Below, one piece after another: positions 22,299-34,602 of a stretch of 64,000 bases of DNA. Every line of letters starts with the position of its first letter. The stretch's first letter is position 1. The translations under genes were made by a program, and so were the position numbers. Under the pieces are notes generated by a model. That model made no database searches, was not told the DNA's origin, and worked only from the letters and a program-made list of their open reading frames with translations. This DNA comes from Symbiodinium sp. CCMP2592 (lineage: Eukaryota > Sar > Dinophyceae > Suessiales > Symbiodiniaceae): NCBI GenBank assembly GCA_905221615.1, contig CAJNDT010005833.1, positions 132,001 through 196,000 on the forward strand, written 5' to 3'.

Positions 22299-23213
22299 CC
22301 AAGGGGCGTGTACTCTTCTGTCGTCCGAAGCAGTTGAGCGAACCAAAGGCCTTTCTTTCGTGTTGTTCATATGAAAAATCGTCACTGTTGTTTGACTACC
22401 CCTGTATAGTCTTCTTGCGGAGCTCTATCCGAGAACAAGCTTTCGGCCATAACATGACAAGGTGTTCGAAGCACCGCATACTGCTCGCGATGACTTTGAG
22501 ACTGCTTCGATAGCTGTGTAACGTCAGGGAAACCGAAGAGGAATGGTAATGCCTCCTCCTGCTAACCATAAGGCTGTGCAGGGTCAATTTGAAGAGAACC
22601 ATTAAAGGCAACCCTTCTTCTAGGTTCCTTTATGGCAGATCAAATGGAAGGTGGAGGACCAGTATACCAGAGTAATAACTCAACTCGACCAAGCTGTCAG
22701 GAACGTTCTACCTACAGGTTCAGGGTTTAGGGCCGCGCAATCACAGTAGCTTGACGCACCGTCACTCTATATATGATATATATCTGCTATATGCTTACAT
22801 GGGTTGTTAGGCAAGTATACCGACTACGATAGCCTGGCCGTAAGACATGTCCACGTACTGGAGGGCGAATGTCATCTATCTGAGGAGGGGGAGAGCGACA
22901 AAAAACAAAAAATTGGCTGATAAACAACCTATTAACTAACATGCGACGAATAGCAAAACATGACAAGCCTTCTGACTTGCGGCTTCGGGACTATTTATGG
23001 TTGAAGCTTTCGCAGTTGAGGGGACTAGGCGTTTGAAGCGATGTAGCTTACTGCGATCTAGCACGATCGCCGTATGGCGGAGTTAAGCTAAGGAATGTTT
23101 ACCGAAGGGCGTGTCGGAGGCTGGCATGACAATCAAAAGAGGTTATACCTGACTGGGGCACCGACCAAACTGAACCTGAGACCGAATAATTCTGGAGCCC
23201 TGCTACTGTCACT

Positions 23214-23606
<393 letters not shown>

Positions 23607-24038
23607 CGTCGTTCGCGACTGAGGCATCCACGGCATAGGCCGCCGCCACGATCTCGTTGACCCTCTCTTGGAAGAAGCTCCCTTGTTCCCTTGGAGTGAA
23701 GTTCGTACAGGGGTCTGAATCTTGTCAACAAGGTGCCCTGTAAAGGGCAAAGTGAAGGGTTTAGTAAGGGTTACTAGCTTCTATAGGCGTTCTAGGATAT
23801 GACACAACCTTTGAAACATGAGTCGCCTGGCTAGTTCGAATAGGGTCCAGCGATATATGCGGTTCTAACTATATGGGGGATATCATGTTGTAGGCCTAGG
23901 ATTCTTGGTTTTGGGCTTCGGGCTTGGGCTTGCGGATTATGGGTTTAGGCTGGTTTGTTCCGGGTTTCGTCTTTTGGTTTGAGGTTGCTTATTTGAGCCC
24001 AAAAAGGCTAAAGGTTACCGACTCAGCTACTAAGAGGA

Positions 24039-24152
24039 GGAAACCCTAAAACCTAAAACCCGAAAACCCTAAAGCCCTAAAACCCTATAGCCCTAAAGCC
24101 CTAGAACCCTAAACTCTAAAACCCTAAACCCTGAAAACCCTACAACCCTTTA
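24039..24152. repeat. Degenerate CCCTAAA-type array
   Basis: About 14 imperfect units of the form AACCCTAAA/AGCCCTAAA with one- or two-base drift. Confidence 0.8.
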
Positions 24153-24254
24153 AGAGGAGTCCGGAGGAACTGAGCCACCGACTCTGATGGGTGCTCCTCG
24201 GCAATCTCAGAGCCCTGGTCCGTTGGAGCAGCCGTGGCCGCTAAGCCTCGTGTG

Positions 24255-24395
24255 TTATTTTCGGGTGCCTTAATGATTAGAATAGGGTTCTTTTTAAAAG
24301 GGGTCGATAAGGACTATTAAAAGGGCTATTATGTGGATTTAATTTCGGCGCCTTTAATAATTAATTGGAATAGGGTTTTGGGGCCCATTATACGG
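24255..24395. mobile_element. Family D fragments
   Basis: Two left-arm-like pieces, ATGATTAGAATAGGGTTCTT (near 24,272) and TAATTGGAATAGGGTTTTGG followed by GGCCCATTATAC (near 24,360). No complete right arm was found. Confidence 0.45.
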
Positions 24396-24699
24396 GGTTC
24401 CTTCAAGGGTTCCTCCACGTTGTCAAAAGGATTGGGTTTGGGGCTTTGGGGTGTAGGTTCCGGGGTTTGTGGCCAAACCGTCAAGCCTGTTGGGATGTCG
24501 CTTTCAACAGAAGTGCGGCCAGGCTTCGGATTCAGGGCTTCGGCATTTAGGCCGCATGGGTATAACGTCTTAGCTTTTCGGGTGTCGGGACACGGGGGAG
24601 CTCAAAATGAAGGTCGGCTCAATTCGCGGCCATCTCTCAACATGAATCCCGACACCACCAACCTTAGTCTTTGCAGGAATCCTTCAAGAAGGAACCTGC

Positions 24700-24935
24700 C
24701 CTAAACCCCAGTAACCCTAAAGGGAATCCTTACCCGACGCCTTAAAGCAACCCTCAAACAACTGATAGGAACCCACCCTAAACCCCATAAAACCTAAAGG
24801 GAACCCTTACTCGACGCCTTAAAGCAACCACTAAACCCCATAAGCCCTAAAAGGAACCCTTACTCGACGCCTTAAAGCAACCACTAAACCCCATAAACCC
24901 TAAAAGGAACCCTTACCCGACGCCTTAAAGCAACC
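24700..24935. repeat. 53-bp tandem repeat, about four units
   Basis: The unit carries GGAACCCTTACTCGACGCCT then TAAAGCAACC and ends in CCATAAACCCTAAAA. Units 2-4 are nearly identical. The unit includes a telomere-like heptamer. Confidence 0.85.
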
Positions 24936-24944
24936 CCCAACCCC

Positions 24945-25069
24945 CAAACCCTAAACCCTAAACCCTAAACCCCAAACCCTAAACCCTAAACCCTAAACCC
25001 TAAACCCCAAACCCTAAACCCTAAACCCTAAACCCCAAACCCTAAACCCTAAACCCTAAACCCTAAACC
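24945..25069 (-). repeat. Interstitial telomere-type array (CCCTAAA)n
   Basis: About 17 units of CCCTAAA with occasional CCCCAAA, the most regular heptamer block in the window. TTTAGGG is the telomere repeat of plants and dinoflagellates. The G-rich strand is the minus strand, so it is oriented like a left chromosome end. Confidence 0.9.
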
Positions 25070-25163
25070 GTCCCTCCGAGCTTTTTCGCCTTGGCTCTCA
25101 CGAGGAGCATCCGGTCGTCGCTGTTGGTCCTCGTCAACAGAAACTGGATTGCTTCGAGGCGTA

Positions 25164-25232
25164 GAGTTTAAGGGTTTAGGGATTCGGGGTTTAGGGTTTA
25201 GGGTTTAGGGGTTTAAGCGTTTAAGGGTTTAA
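25164..25232 (+). repeat. TTTAGGG-type array in opposite orientation
   Basis: Degenerate TTTAGGG units about 95 bp to the right of the CCCTAAA array and in the opposite orientation, so the two blocks point outward from a short unique spacer. Confidence 0.75.
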
Positions 25233-25239
25233 GTTTTAG

Positions 25240-28200
25240 GCCTTAGCCGGGTCTTTAGGGAACCGAGGACCCAATAATTGGGTAATGGTTTGGGAAATCC
25301 TAGATCTAGGCTCGTCGCTGGTATCCTGGTATTCCTTGATCGCTGAAGCTGTGCTAGTAGTTGGATGATCAAGGGGACTGAGCCGCTAAGCAAGCTTCCG
25401 TGCACCAGTTTCCTAATCAAGGCTAGTCGCATGCTGCCTCGGTTGCAGAAACTCTTGAAAAAGTTTAGGGGGTTCCATGTTCAGATATGCGGTTTATGGG
25501 AGGATGGCCTATGTGACTGTCAGCTTGAGCTGATGTTCGGGTGTGTGGGTGTATGGACTGAGCTTTAGGCTTTGAAGTCAAGAGTCTTGGGCTGCACACC
25601 CGACACCCTCAACCCTTTAAGCATTGGGGGCTTTAGGTTTGAGGGTTGAGGGGTGAGAGGAATCGAAGTGGTACTTCCCAACTTCCCAGCCCTCGATAGG
25701 CTGTAAGGCTTAAGGATCTGACAAGGGTCCTAAGAAGTTTCTGTCAGGGTCAAGGGGCCTATAAGGTTCCCATGCAGGTCTTGTAATGCTTATTCAACGC
25801 CTCTACAAGGGTTCTACAGTTCTACGTGGGCTCGTTAGGGGTTCCATAGATGTACCGGGTTCTTTGAAGGATCAGGAACATTGAAGAGGACGGCTGTTCG
25901 CGCTCGAATCGAGCTATCACTTCAAACGACATACAGGTACTTGGGAATCTATAGCCAAGTCCCACAATTGAGTACTGGCTTCAGGTCTGAAGAGGGTCTC
26001 GCAGTGCACAGCGAATGGTCGTGCCAAGCCGGCTGCATGTCGACCCTAAACCCGAAGCCCAAACTCCTGTAACCCTAAAGTACTGAACCCCTATATCCGA
26101 AAATGTCTGGCAGAATATGCGTTTCGGGTTGAGGATTTGAGGTCTTTAGGAATTTAGGGTTCAGTTGTTCCGGGTTTAGGGCTTCGGGTTTCATTACTAT
26201 ATGGTTTTACATGTATGTGGAACTTCTGCGGAAACACACTGAAATGATGAAGCCGCCACTCAATGCCGGAGCTACTCTGTAACGCGACATTCTAGATCTC
26301 TCTCTTCCTTGAGGTTCCTTATTAACCTTAATTCGTACTGTGGAAGACTCCCCCTGAACCCTGTTCGAGCTGTAAACGCCCCAATAATACTCTCGGACTT
26401 GGACGGTGAGTTGAAGCTGACTTGGAGTATTTGGCTTTGCCACGCTCAAACATTAGTAATACGACGGGTGAATGCACCTGCTACAAACAAGTTGTAAAAA
26501 ACACTTTGACCTGGCATACCTGGCATACCTAAATAGTAAGCCCTTTAAGGCCAAAGCGTATCCTACACAGGTACATGGGCCCTTGAACAGCAAACCCTCT
26601 TTTACCGAAAGGAACATATGGGTAGTTGTCAAAATTAGGGACCCAAAAAGGGTCCATAATTTGACAACCACCCTGTTGGCCACATGGATCCTCAGGGAGT
26701 GGGACTCCCCCAAACCCTAAGAAATTCTGCAGCCTCCTCGTGGATGGAACCGTGGACGTGGTGCACCGCCACGATCAGGCTCCTTGGGTAATCTAAAACG
26801 GTTTCGGGCTTAGGGGGTTAGGGTTTAGGGTTTAGGGTTTAGGGTTTGTAAGGGTGTTGAGTCGTAGCCCTTGCGGCAAGTGCTTTTGGGGCTCACGGCT
26901 TTAGAGTTCAAGAGTCTTGACACTCCTCGAGTTGGTGAAACTGCGTAAAAGTATACATAGACTTACATTTGCTTGGAGACAGGTCCGGCTGGGACTGGTG
27001 GCAAGTACTGAACAGTTACACAAGGGTATACACTACTACAGAAGCCTGTACTGTTACTTGTACTATTTCTGAGGATTCATGATTCTGGTCATACTACAGT
27101 AAATAAGCTGCCCAAAACCCTATGCCGACTATATACTATGCACTATGTACTACATACTATTCAATGTGAAATATGTCATACACAATATATAATATACAGT
27201 TTTGTGTATGATTAAGGCACATATACCTACCATGACTGGGGAGTTCATGCACTAGAAGCTCTCTATGGAGCCTCGAGCCTCCAACCCCAGGGTACAGTGT
27301 TTGCTTAGGCCTTCAAGTGCCTGTACAGATGTCCTCAGGCCACAGTCCATCCGATGTGTTGTACATGTGCCGCATAACCTAGGAACAGCGCACCCTTCTC
27401 TGGTATTGTAGAGCTTTGCACGGAAGCTAGGGCCACAAAAAAGGAACACATGCCAGCTGGAGGCTTAGTATCTATAAAGGTTCCGGTCGTTTTTGAAGCT
27501 CAACACCCTGCAAATCCTCTGCTAAAAGTTTAGGGTTCAGGGAGCCCCATGCAAAACAAGTAAAACCATATGAACCGCACAGAGATCTGCCTGGAAATGC
27601 TGCCATCAAAAACACCTGTGTATCTTGCAGTAAAAGATGGGACACTGGAGTGGAGCTGAGAGCAATGCTGTCTGTGACGACGCTTGGCTCGGTCGAGGGC
27701 CTGCCGTTGGAGGTATAGGGTTGAGGGTTTAGGGTCGGGAAAGGGCGCCATTCTGAACATCGTACAAACATCGAGCGGTTCCAACATGCCCATGAGCCCT
27801 GAACCGAAAATCTCGCAGATGTGAACATGCAAGCCCTTGGAGCACTGAATCCAAAATCCTGAACCCGATTTGTGCCCTAAACCTAAGAACCCTTCACGAG
27901 TATGCCGCCACCCCGATAAAGACCAAGAACATGAAACGTTGCGGCGCACCCTGCGAACAGCCTCGAGCTGCTCCGCAACCTTGCACGGGTCGGGATCACG
28001 ACAGGTTTCACACAGGCCTTATGAGGATTTAAAGCCCCTTAAATCCTAAACCCCAAACCGCCTAAACCCGCAAGAAAGTGCTTCTTGACGTGCCTTCAGC
28101 GTTGATTTCTGGAGGCTTAGGGCCTGAAAGAATTACCGGATTCGGGGTTAAGTTAGGGTGCTGAGCACTCCAAGGCTACGGATGTAGGGCTCTCAGAAGG

Positions 28201-28550
28201 CATAAGAGAGTTATTTACCCCTAAGCCCCAAAGACCTGAGACTGAAATCTGTTAGTTCCAAGGTTTATATAGAGTTTCGGGCCCGGGATGCGGATTAAGA
28301 TTCGGTTTCTTGGGATCTTGGGGATGAAGCCATAGCCGCAGGCAAGCACTTCTGGAAATCAATGCCAAGAAGCCAAAACACGTAGGTCTTGAGGCCTACA
28401 AGTGACACGTGCAGTGAACGCAGTTAACACGAAATCGCTCCGAACAAAAGTCAGGATCAGGCCAGAACCGGACGCAACATTTCTAAGCCTCCGTTCTCCG
28501 CCAGCCCTCCAGTTAAACCCTCAGGAGCAGCAGAGTACTCGGAAGGCAAT
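25240..28550. other. Gene-free stretch
   Basis: Scattered heptamers (including four perfect TTTAGGG units near 26,820-26,848) and one family L element. Small ORFs, for example 27,472-27,949 on the minus strand, show no domain and overlap each other in two frames. Confidence 0.5.
26608..26673. mobile_element. Internally deleted inverted-repeat element, family L
   Basis: GGGTAGTTGTCAAAATTAGG faces TAATTTGACAACCACCCT with almost no core left. It is a short form of the element at 54,710-54,806. Confidence 0.75.
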
Positions 28551-28906
28551 CCTGAACCCTAAACCCCCAAGCACAAACCCCTAAACCCCCTAAACCCCCT
28601 GAGCCCTAAACCCAGAACCCTAAACCCTGAACCCCTAAACCCCCTAAGAGGGAGGGCAGAGGGCCGGAGGGCTGGAAGCATCGGAGCGAAGGGGAGGTCG
28701 GGACCATATTTTGGAAATTTACTCAGACCCTGAGCCAATCTCAAACTTCCTATAATAGAAATGCCCGAAATAGAAATATTTGTAGAGTCTAATCCGACCC
28801 ATGCCGTTTCTTATCGAAAGCATCCGCCGTGGCTTCATGGACCCCAACCCAGGTTTCAGCCATTGATAAAGCCCAGGGCCTCAAGACCCTGCATGTCGGG
28901 TGCAGG

Positions 28907-29014
28907 TATGGGAGTTTCCGATAACAAGGGGTTCCTTCTTTTGGGGCTCCTAACAAAAAGCATCCTACTATGTAGGGTAATACATTAGGGTCCCCTATTT
29001 CGGAAACTCTCATA
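28907..29014. mobile_element. Short inverted-repeat element, family M
   Basis: The arms TATGGGAGTTTCCGATAAC and CTATTTCGGAAACTCTCATA enclose CATCCTACTATGTAGGGTAA, matching the 57,184 copy. Confidence 0.8.
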
Positions 29015-29370
29015 TTATGTTATGATGTTGAGGTAATCAGAAACCACATCGAAGCCCAGAAATTGTAGCGCTGTTCGAGAAAGAGTGAAAAAGCAGAAAT
29101 CCCAGTCACTGAAAACCCTAAACGCTGAAAGCTTGAAGGTGTTCGGGCAGCAAACGACACGGGGTTTAGGGTTTATCAATCAGCCCAACAAAAACGAACC
29201 GAAACAAGAGCCACAACCCTAAACCCTAAACCCTAAACCGCCACTAGAGCCTTGGAGCCCTCGAAACCCATCAAACTCACATCCCCAAGGATTTGGACAG
29301 CAAAGCATCAACCCTGAAACCCTGTAGAGCCAAACTCCTTGCAAAACCGTTGGACACCACTTCTGCCTAC

Positions 29371-29531
29371 CTCCTCCTAAACCCTAAACCCTAAACTCTC
29401 AACCCTAAACCCTAAACTCTAAACCCTCAACCCTAAACCCTAAACTCTCAACCCTAAACCCCAAACTCTCAGCCCTAAGCCCTAAATCCCAAACTCTCAA
29501 CCCTAAACCCCAAACTCTCAACCCTAAGCCC
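29371..29531 (-). repeat. CCCTAAA-derived array with CTCTCAACC variants
   Basis: A higher-order repeat of about 21 bp (AACCCTAAACCCTAAACTCTC) in several copies with drift. It is followed about 110 bp later by TTTAGGG units in the opposite orientation (29,650-29,700). Confidence 0.8.
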
Positions 29532-29649
29532 TGTACCCTTCCTTTCCCGCCCCTGCCCCCCAAAAGCCCCTGCATGAGCCTTCTCCGATGAGGCAGAGCC
29601 ACTGACCCCGACCCCGGCCGCCTTTGCGACAAGCGGCATCTGGAGCTAG

Positions 29650-29735
29650 TATAGGGTTTAGGGTATATGGTTTAGGGTTTAGGATTTAGGGTTTAGGGTA
29701 TCGGATTTAAGGTATAGGGTTTCGGATTTACGGTT
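29650..29735 (+). repeat. TTTAGGG-type degenerate array
   Basis: Units such as GTTTAGGG, GATTTAGGG and GGTTTAGGGTAT, opposite in orientation to the array at 29,371-29,531. Confidence 0.7.
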
Positions 29736-29816
29736 TAGGCCTTAATTGTCAGGAAAGCAGGGTCCCTTTAAAGGGGTCTATAAGGGTTACTATAAGGGGT
29801 CTATAATGGGGGTCTC

Positions 29817-29924
29817 TAATATAGAGGCCTTAATTTTCAGAATAGGGTTTTGGGGCCCACTATACTATAATCATAATAAGGAACCCCCAACATACTATAG
29901 GTAATCATGAAGGCCCCTGTATTA
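29817..29924. mobile_element. Short inverted-repeat element, family D
   Basis: TAATATAGAGGCCTTAATTT, AATAGGGTTTTGGGGCCCAC, AAGGAACCCCCAACATACTA and AGGCCCCTGTATTA: a full family D copy. Confidence 0.8.
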
Positions 29925-30285
29925 GGGTTTAGGGTGAAACTGTCGAGATTGGATGCCTAGGGTTTGGCTGTTGTGTTGAGGGTCTGTCGTGCTTAGGGTT
30001 TGAATGTTAATCTTGTTAACGATATTAATCTTGTCGCGGTCTGTGTATTTCTGTTTAAGAAGGCCCTTGCTATATAGGAAGGGATTTAATGGTTTAGGGA
30101 CTTGCGGCTTTGGCGGACAAATGCTGAAACAAGCAGGATAAGCTAAACCGTATGAGTGAAACTGAAAAGCAGCAAAGCGGAAACATCGCAAAGACCCGCC
30201 ACCTCTCTGCTCTCCCCCAAGCCCTAAACGCAATATCGAGCATTTATCAACCCTTTTCCCATCCATACCAAAACTTCTTACTATA

Positions 30286-30400
30286 GGCTATAGGGGCCAT
30301 AATAAATAGAACAAGGTTCTGGGGCCCATTATCCTATAATTACAAAAATTATAACACGGAAGCCCAAAATAGTGTAAGACAATTCTTATAAAGCCCCTCA
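30286..30400. mobile_element. Short inverted-repeat element, family D
   Basis: ATAGGGGCCATAATAAATAG, GGGCCCATTATCCTATAATT and the right arm AAAGCCCCTCAAGTA. A moderately decayed copy. Confidence 0.65.
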
Positions 30401-30522
30401 AGTACAACCCTCAAGACACCTTTGCACAAGAACGAAACAACCGCTTGGGGGAGACCTCCAGGACCTCCGCAGCGTGGATTAGGCCACTGCGATGCTGCCT
30501 GGAAAGCTGTGGTGTCCTAGGG

Positions 30523-30690
30523 CTCCAGCTACCTAAACTCCGAAACCCTAAACCCTGGGGTACATGATGTATGGTTATAGTATGTTATAGTAGCCTACTA
30601 TTCGGGCAACTAATCCTAAACCCTGAGGTACATATCATAATGTATGGTTATCGTAACCTACCATTTAGGTAACTGGAGTCAAAAGGGGTG
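30523..30690. mobile_element. Inverted-repeat element, family P
   Basis: GGGCTCCAGCTACCTAAAC, TAGTAGCCTACTATTCGGGC and AACCTACCATTTAGGTAACT resemble the arms of the element at 34,780-34,935. Two halves each contain a GGTACAT...TGTATGGTTAT phrase, suggesting two joined copies. Confidence 0.5.
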
Positions 30691-30763
30691 TGGTCTTTGG
30701 ACCCAGGATCCTCGAGGCCTTAACATAGGCAAACACCATACATCAGGACCAAGTGGACTACCC

Positions 30764-30871
30764 TACCCATTGGCCCCAAAGTAGTTCCTTTGTGGGGTTG
30801 ATATATATATATATATATATAGAATCCTATAAGGTAGTCCCAAAAAGAAACTACTTTGGGGCCTATGGGTA
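30764..30871. mobile_element. Short inverted-repeat element, family B
   Basis: TACCCATTGGCCCCAAAGTA faces TACTTTGGGGCCTATGGGTA. The core carries a TA microsatellite of about 10 units not present in other copies. Confidence 0.85.
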
Positions 30872-30899
30872 AGGCTCAAAAACAGCCCAAAAGCCCGCA

Positions 30900-33080
30900 A
30901 CAGTGTGGTCTTCGAGCGCCAAAAAAGCCTTAAAGTATGAGGTCTTAGAGCATTATAGGGTGAGGTTTGAAGACAGAAGAAACCCTAAACCCTAATCTAA
31001 AACTTGCTGCGCGCACGTTCGACGACCAATGCTTTACAGGTCCCTACAAGGCGTCGTAAGAGCTTCATAAGGGTGTTGAGAGGGTTTCGAAAGGGCCTTA
31101 CAGGGTGTAATAGGGTTTTCTTCAGAATTTTGTAATGGGTTGGGGTTATATAGCATATGCGTTGACCCAAAGTCTTTGCAGGTAGCATGTCCCTTCCAGA
31201 TCCGTGGGGGAGGGGTTTTACGACATCTGAAGTACTGACGAGACTACAGGTTCACGTCGCGACAGAAGCGGGCCTGCGTCGACTCTCATACCCTTAACAA
31301 ACTTAAAAAACTGTTAGCCGGAGCACCCTGCACTTGCATTCCTCGCAAAAAGACTCCATCAATGAGGGGGAATACTAAAACAGCCGACCGTCTTCACAAG
31401 CGTCGCACTTTAGTGGGGGATTAGGTTTTGCGGTATGGGATGTGGATCAAGTCCATATGACCCTCCGAAGAGCTGTTCGATTTACTCGGACATGCCACTC
31501 GGACCAGCTTCGTGCTACTTAAGAGAGCACCGGACATAGCAAGTAGGGCTATCAAAAACAAGCTAACCACGGCTATATACACATCAGGGCGTTTATACGC
31601 TTACTTGCCGGGTCTAAGCGTCAAGCCCTGTAGAAGTCTTATAGACCTTTCATGGGAACTCCAGATGAAAACAAAAAACAGGACGCGTCTAAGGCAACGA
31701 TGAAAAGCCTTACTTACTCAGCCTTGTAACCCTCCAAGTTACCAGACGTGAAGGACGTGTTGGAACTCATTGAAAGCAAATGTACACGCCAGTGCTTGGT
31801 AGTCCTCACCCCTCCAACACGCTAGCCTTGGTCCAAGCCATGGCAAATTCAACTCAATAATGGCGTGAAGTGAGTAGTGACATGTAGTAATGCATTTTCA
31901 TCCTGCAACCCCGAACCTCAACACGTAGCTTAGCAGCCCCGACCACTAAGCATGAACGCGGAGCTAGTTTGCACAGGCCTCTGCCTGCTTGCCACAGACC
32001 GTCGAACCTGTGCAAGCTTTCTGCTCCCGGCATAGCATGGCCATACCATGAGAAACAACGGTTTTCAATCGCTACATCGCAATCAAGGTACCCCAGCAGC
32101 CGAGCCCCTTGACCTCAAAGGCACATGCCTACAACGCCAAACTCGATTGCAGCAAGTTTGGGGTTCGCAAGCCCAGCTCCGCTTTGTTTGGAACATGTAC
32201 GAGCAGCAAACCTGACTCTTTCGTTTTTCTCCTCTCGGCTCGAGGGGCTGGCCAAAGCACCCCTACAAGCAGATTGCCGTGGTAGGTCAAGTCCTTTATA
32301 ATATTGTTCCCTCCTCGTCTTCTTGAAGGTGTGATCTTTAGCCTAGGGCCCAAACTTCAAAACAGTCATCGTAAGTCTGAATTTCTTTCGGAAGCCTCAA
32401 AGACAATCAAACCACCTTAAATTTTGAGAATTGGTCCCTCACTGCCTCAAGGCCGTATGCCGGTAGGCCCCCCGACTTCCAGAGATCCTAACTGCCAAAC
32501 CGACCCGGCCTCTTACAGAGCCGCGACCTTAGCCCGCAAAATTTAGGCCCAAAATACCATCATCTTTACGACGCCGCCTTCGCGAAGGAGCGTGGCGGTG
32601 CATCCTCCGAGAATCTTCGTTTCCCACAGTCTGATTGTCAATTCTGCTCTTGACCGACATGAAACGAGCGGATGTCAGTGCTGCAAACCTGCAACCCCAA
32701 ACTCTGAACTTAGGGGTTCCATGATGCTTGAGCTTTTGCACCCTAAAGCCACGATAATTGGCCTGGAAAATAGACGCAACATCTCTCAAGCAAGCTTGTC
32801 ACTCTTGAAGCTTGCCCTGGAAACAAGTGCGAATTTTGCAAGCTCATGTTACCCTCAAGACAACCCATCAGCCCTGCACAACACCACAAGCAAACAAACC
32901 CAAACCCTCAACCCTGAACCTAACAACGCACAATCACTGAACCCAAGTACAGACTTTGCAGTCCTGCTTGCGAATTTCTGCGGCCACGATCTGCAGGCTT
33001 TGCTGCATTTGTTGATGGGAGAGTTGTCCGGGGTCTTCTTTTTAAGCCTTTCTGAGCGTTGTGGGCTGGAATGCTGTTGT
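30900..33080. other. Gene-free stretch
   Basis: Fewer telomere-like words than neighbouring regions and several small ORFs. The plus-strand ORF at 32,592-33,116 (174 codons) has no recognisable domain and runs into the inverted-repeat element starting at 33,088, so it is not called. Confidence 0.45.
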
Positions 33081-33087
33081 GTGCATG

Positions 33088-33170
33088 TGGGAGTTTCCGA
33101 AAATAGGGGACCCTAATATGGTACCCTAAATAGTAGGATCCTGATTATAACCCATGTGGGTGTACGAAAG
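33088..33170. mobile_element. Degenerate family M element
   Basis: The left arm GTGGGAGTTTCCGAAAATAG and the core CCCTAAATAGTAGGATCCTG are clear. The right arm is reduced to CCCATGTG. Confidence 0.6.
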
Positions 33171-33250
33171 ACAGAAGGGTCGGGGCTGTGGCAACAAGTG
33201 GCAAGAGCTCGAGGCCCTGAACCGCATAATATAATAAAGAAAACCACCCT

Positions 33251-33384
33251 CATGTAGGGGCCTTAGTAATTAGAATAGGGTTTTGGGGGATAATAAATAT
33301 ATATATATATATATATATACTATAACTAACTAAAATAAGGAACCCCCGAAACGGTATGGGTAATTATTTAGGCTCCTACATTAC
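33251..33384. mobile_element. Family D element with a TA microsatellite in the core
   Basis: CATGTAGGGGCCTTAGTAAT, AATAGGGTTTTGGGG, AAGGAACCCCCGAAAC and TTAGGCTCCTACATTA mark the ends. A TA run of about 13 units occupies the middle. Confidence 0.75.
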
Positions 33385-33507
33385 CGAAGCCTCCCAAAGA
33401 AAACTCTGGCCTGTACGATGAACAATTGGGGTCCCCGAGTCAGGGGTCCTTATGATGAGGGTCCTACTATCCAAGGTCTATCTTTTCACGATCGTTATAC
33501 TTAGGAT

Positions 33508-33620
33508 CCTGCCCTAAGGGTCCAAGAACCTAATTATCATATACTCTCCCAAACGGTAACTTACACATCTACTATCCTAAACCTATGTACCTAATTATTG
33601 GGTCCTTTGGACACTTAGGA
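33508..33620. mobile_element. Short inverted-repeat element, family N
   Basis: TTAGGATCCTGCCCTAAGGG lies left and ATTGGGTCCTTTGGACACTT right; TAATTATCATATACTCTCCC and ACTATCCTAAACCTATGTAC fill the core. Other copies at 51,441 and 57,309. Confidence 0.7.
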
Positions 33621-33874
33621 TCCGGGCATTTAGGGTCTGCAGGACTCTTCGGGTCCCTTGCTGTCCGATCCTATCGAGAATCTGAAACACCAGCAAGTTG
33701 CATATGCAACTTATGCTTGGGCACTATAAAGCCTTCCTTTTTAGGGTTCCCTATGATGATTTCCTTGTATACGTCCTTGCATAAAGAGGTCGGTTATTTG
33801 GGGTCCAGGCGCTGTCTCGATTCGGAGCCTTTCACTCCAATAATGTAGGAGGAAGGCCCGATCACACTGGGGTC

Positions 33875-34000
33875 TTACTTGGAAGGGCAGGGGACTTAGT
33901 AAGTAGGTTATAAGTAGGGTTGTAATTGGGGTAGCTCCATTTAGGGTAGTTATAACTCTACTTATAACCTACTTACTAAGTCCCCTGCCCTTCCAAGTAG
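33875..34000. mobile_element. Inverted-repeat element, family A, with perfect 42-bp arms
   Basis: The left arm (33,875-33,916) begins TACTTGGAAGGGCAGGGGAC and is exactly complementary to the right arm (33,958-33,999) over 42 bases, with a 41-base core. Identical arms suggest recent insertion or arm conversion. Confidence 0.9.
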
Positions 34001-34001
34001 T

Positions 34002-34103
34002 GATTGGAATAGGGTTTTGGGTGATCTTTCCCATCATCTAAGTGCCATTAAAATAACAAGGAGCCCCTAAAACACTATTCTAAGTAGTCGGCCCCTACAT
34101 TAT
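34002..34103. mobile_element. Family D element, partial
   Basis: GATTGGAATAGGGTTTTGGG starts directly after the family A element, and CACTATTCTAAGTAGTCGGC then CCCTACATTA ends it. The family A element seems to have inserted at or near its left end. Confidence 0.6.
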
Positions 34104-34173
34104 GGCAGTATAGCATAGGCCGTAGATAACCAGACCCGGGACCGCCCCTAAGCCCTCAAACCATAGATATCAT

Positions 34174-34287
34174 CCTACTTGCCGGGTATCATGGGGAACT
34201 AAAGGTTCACCTTTACGGTTATGTAGGGGATATATAGGGACTATACTACCCAAAACAATTTAAAGGTGACTTACTCTACTGCTAGGT
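34174..34287. mobile_element. Short inverted-repeat element, family I
   Basis: CCTACTTGCCGGGTATCATG, AAAGGTTCACCTTT, TATATAGGGACTATACTACC and AAAGGTGACTTACTCTACTG mark the element. A second copy lies at 49,226-49,349. Confidence 0.7.
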
Positions 34288-34496
34288 CATTCCCTGAAGG
34301 CCTCGCTCATCATAAACTCCAAGCCTTACTTCAACTCTTCTAAGCCTCCTTTTTCGTTTCCGGGTCCCTAGCCTAATTCCTAAACCAGAAACGCCCCCAA
34401 CCTAAACGCTAGGGCTATAAGCCCAAAGAACCCACCCTTTTTAGGGCCTTGTATAAGAATGGTTTCATAGGGTCCCAGGTAGGCCTATAAGCCCAT

Positions 34497-34602
34497 ACTT
34501 ACAGGATCAATTATAACTAAGGTAACCGTACTTATAATTACTTATAACCCCAATTCAGGTACTTATAACCCTACTTACTAAGTCCCATGATCCTCCAAGT
34601 AG
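34497..34602. mobile_element. Family A element, left end damaged
   Basis: The right half (TATAACCCTACTTACTAAGT then CCCATGATCCTCCAAGTAG) is intact. The left arm has lost the GGGACTTAGTAA core. Confidence 0.75.

Noticed and set aside
23994-24016. Second spliced-leader-like word on the minus strand (CCTTTAGCCTTTTTGGGCTC)
   Set aside because: Needs two insertions and several changes to match the leader, and no gene follows it.
32592-33116. 174-codon plus-strand ORF
   Set aside because: No domain; it contains telomere-like words and runs into a family M element at its end.
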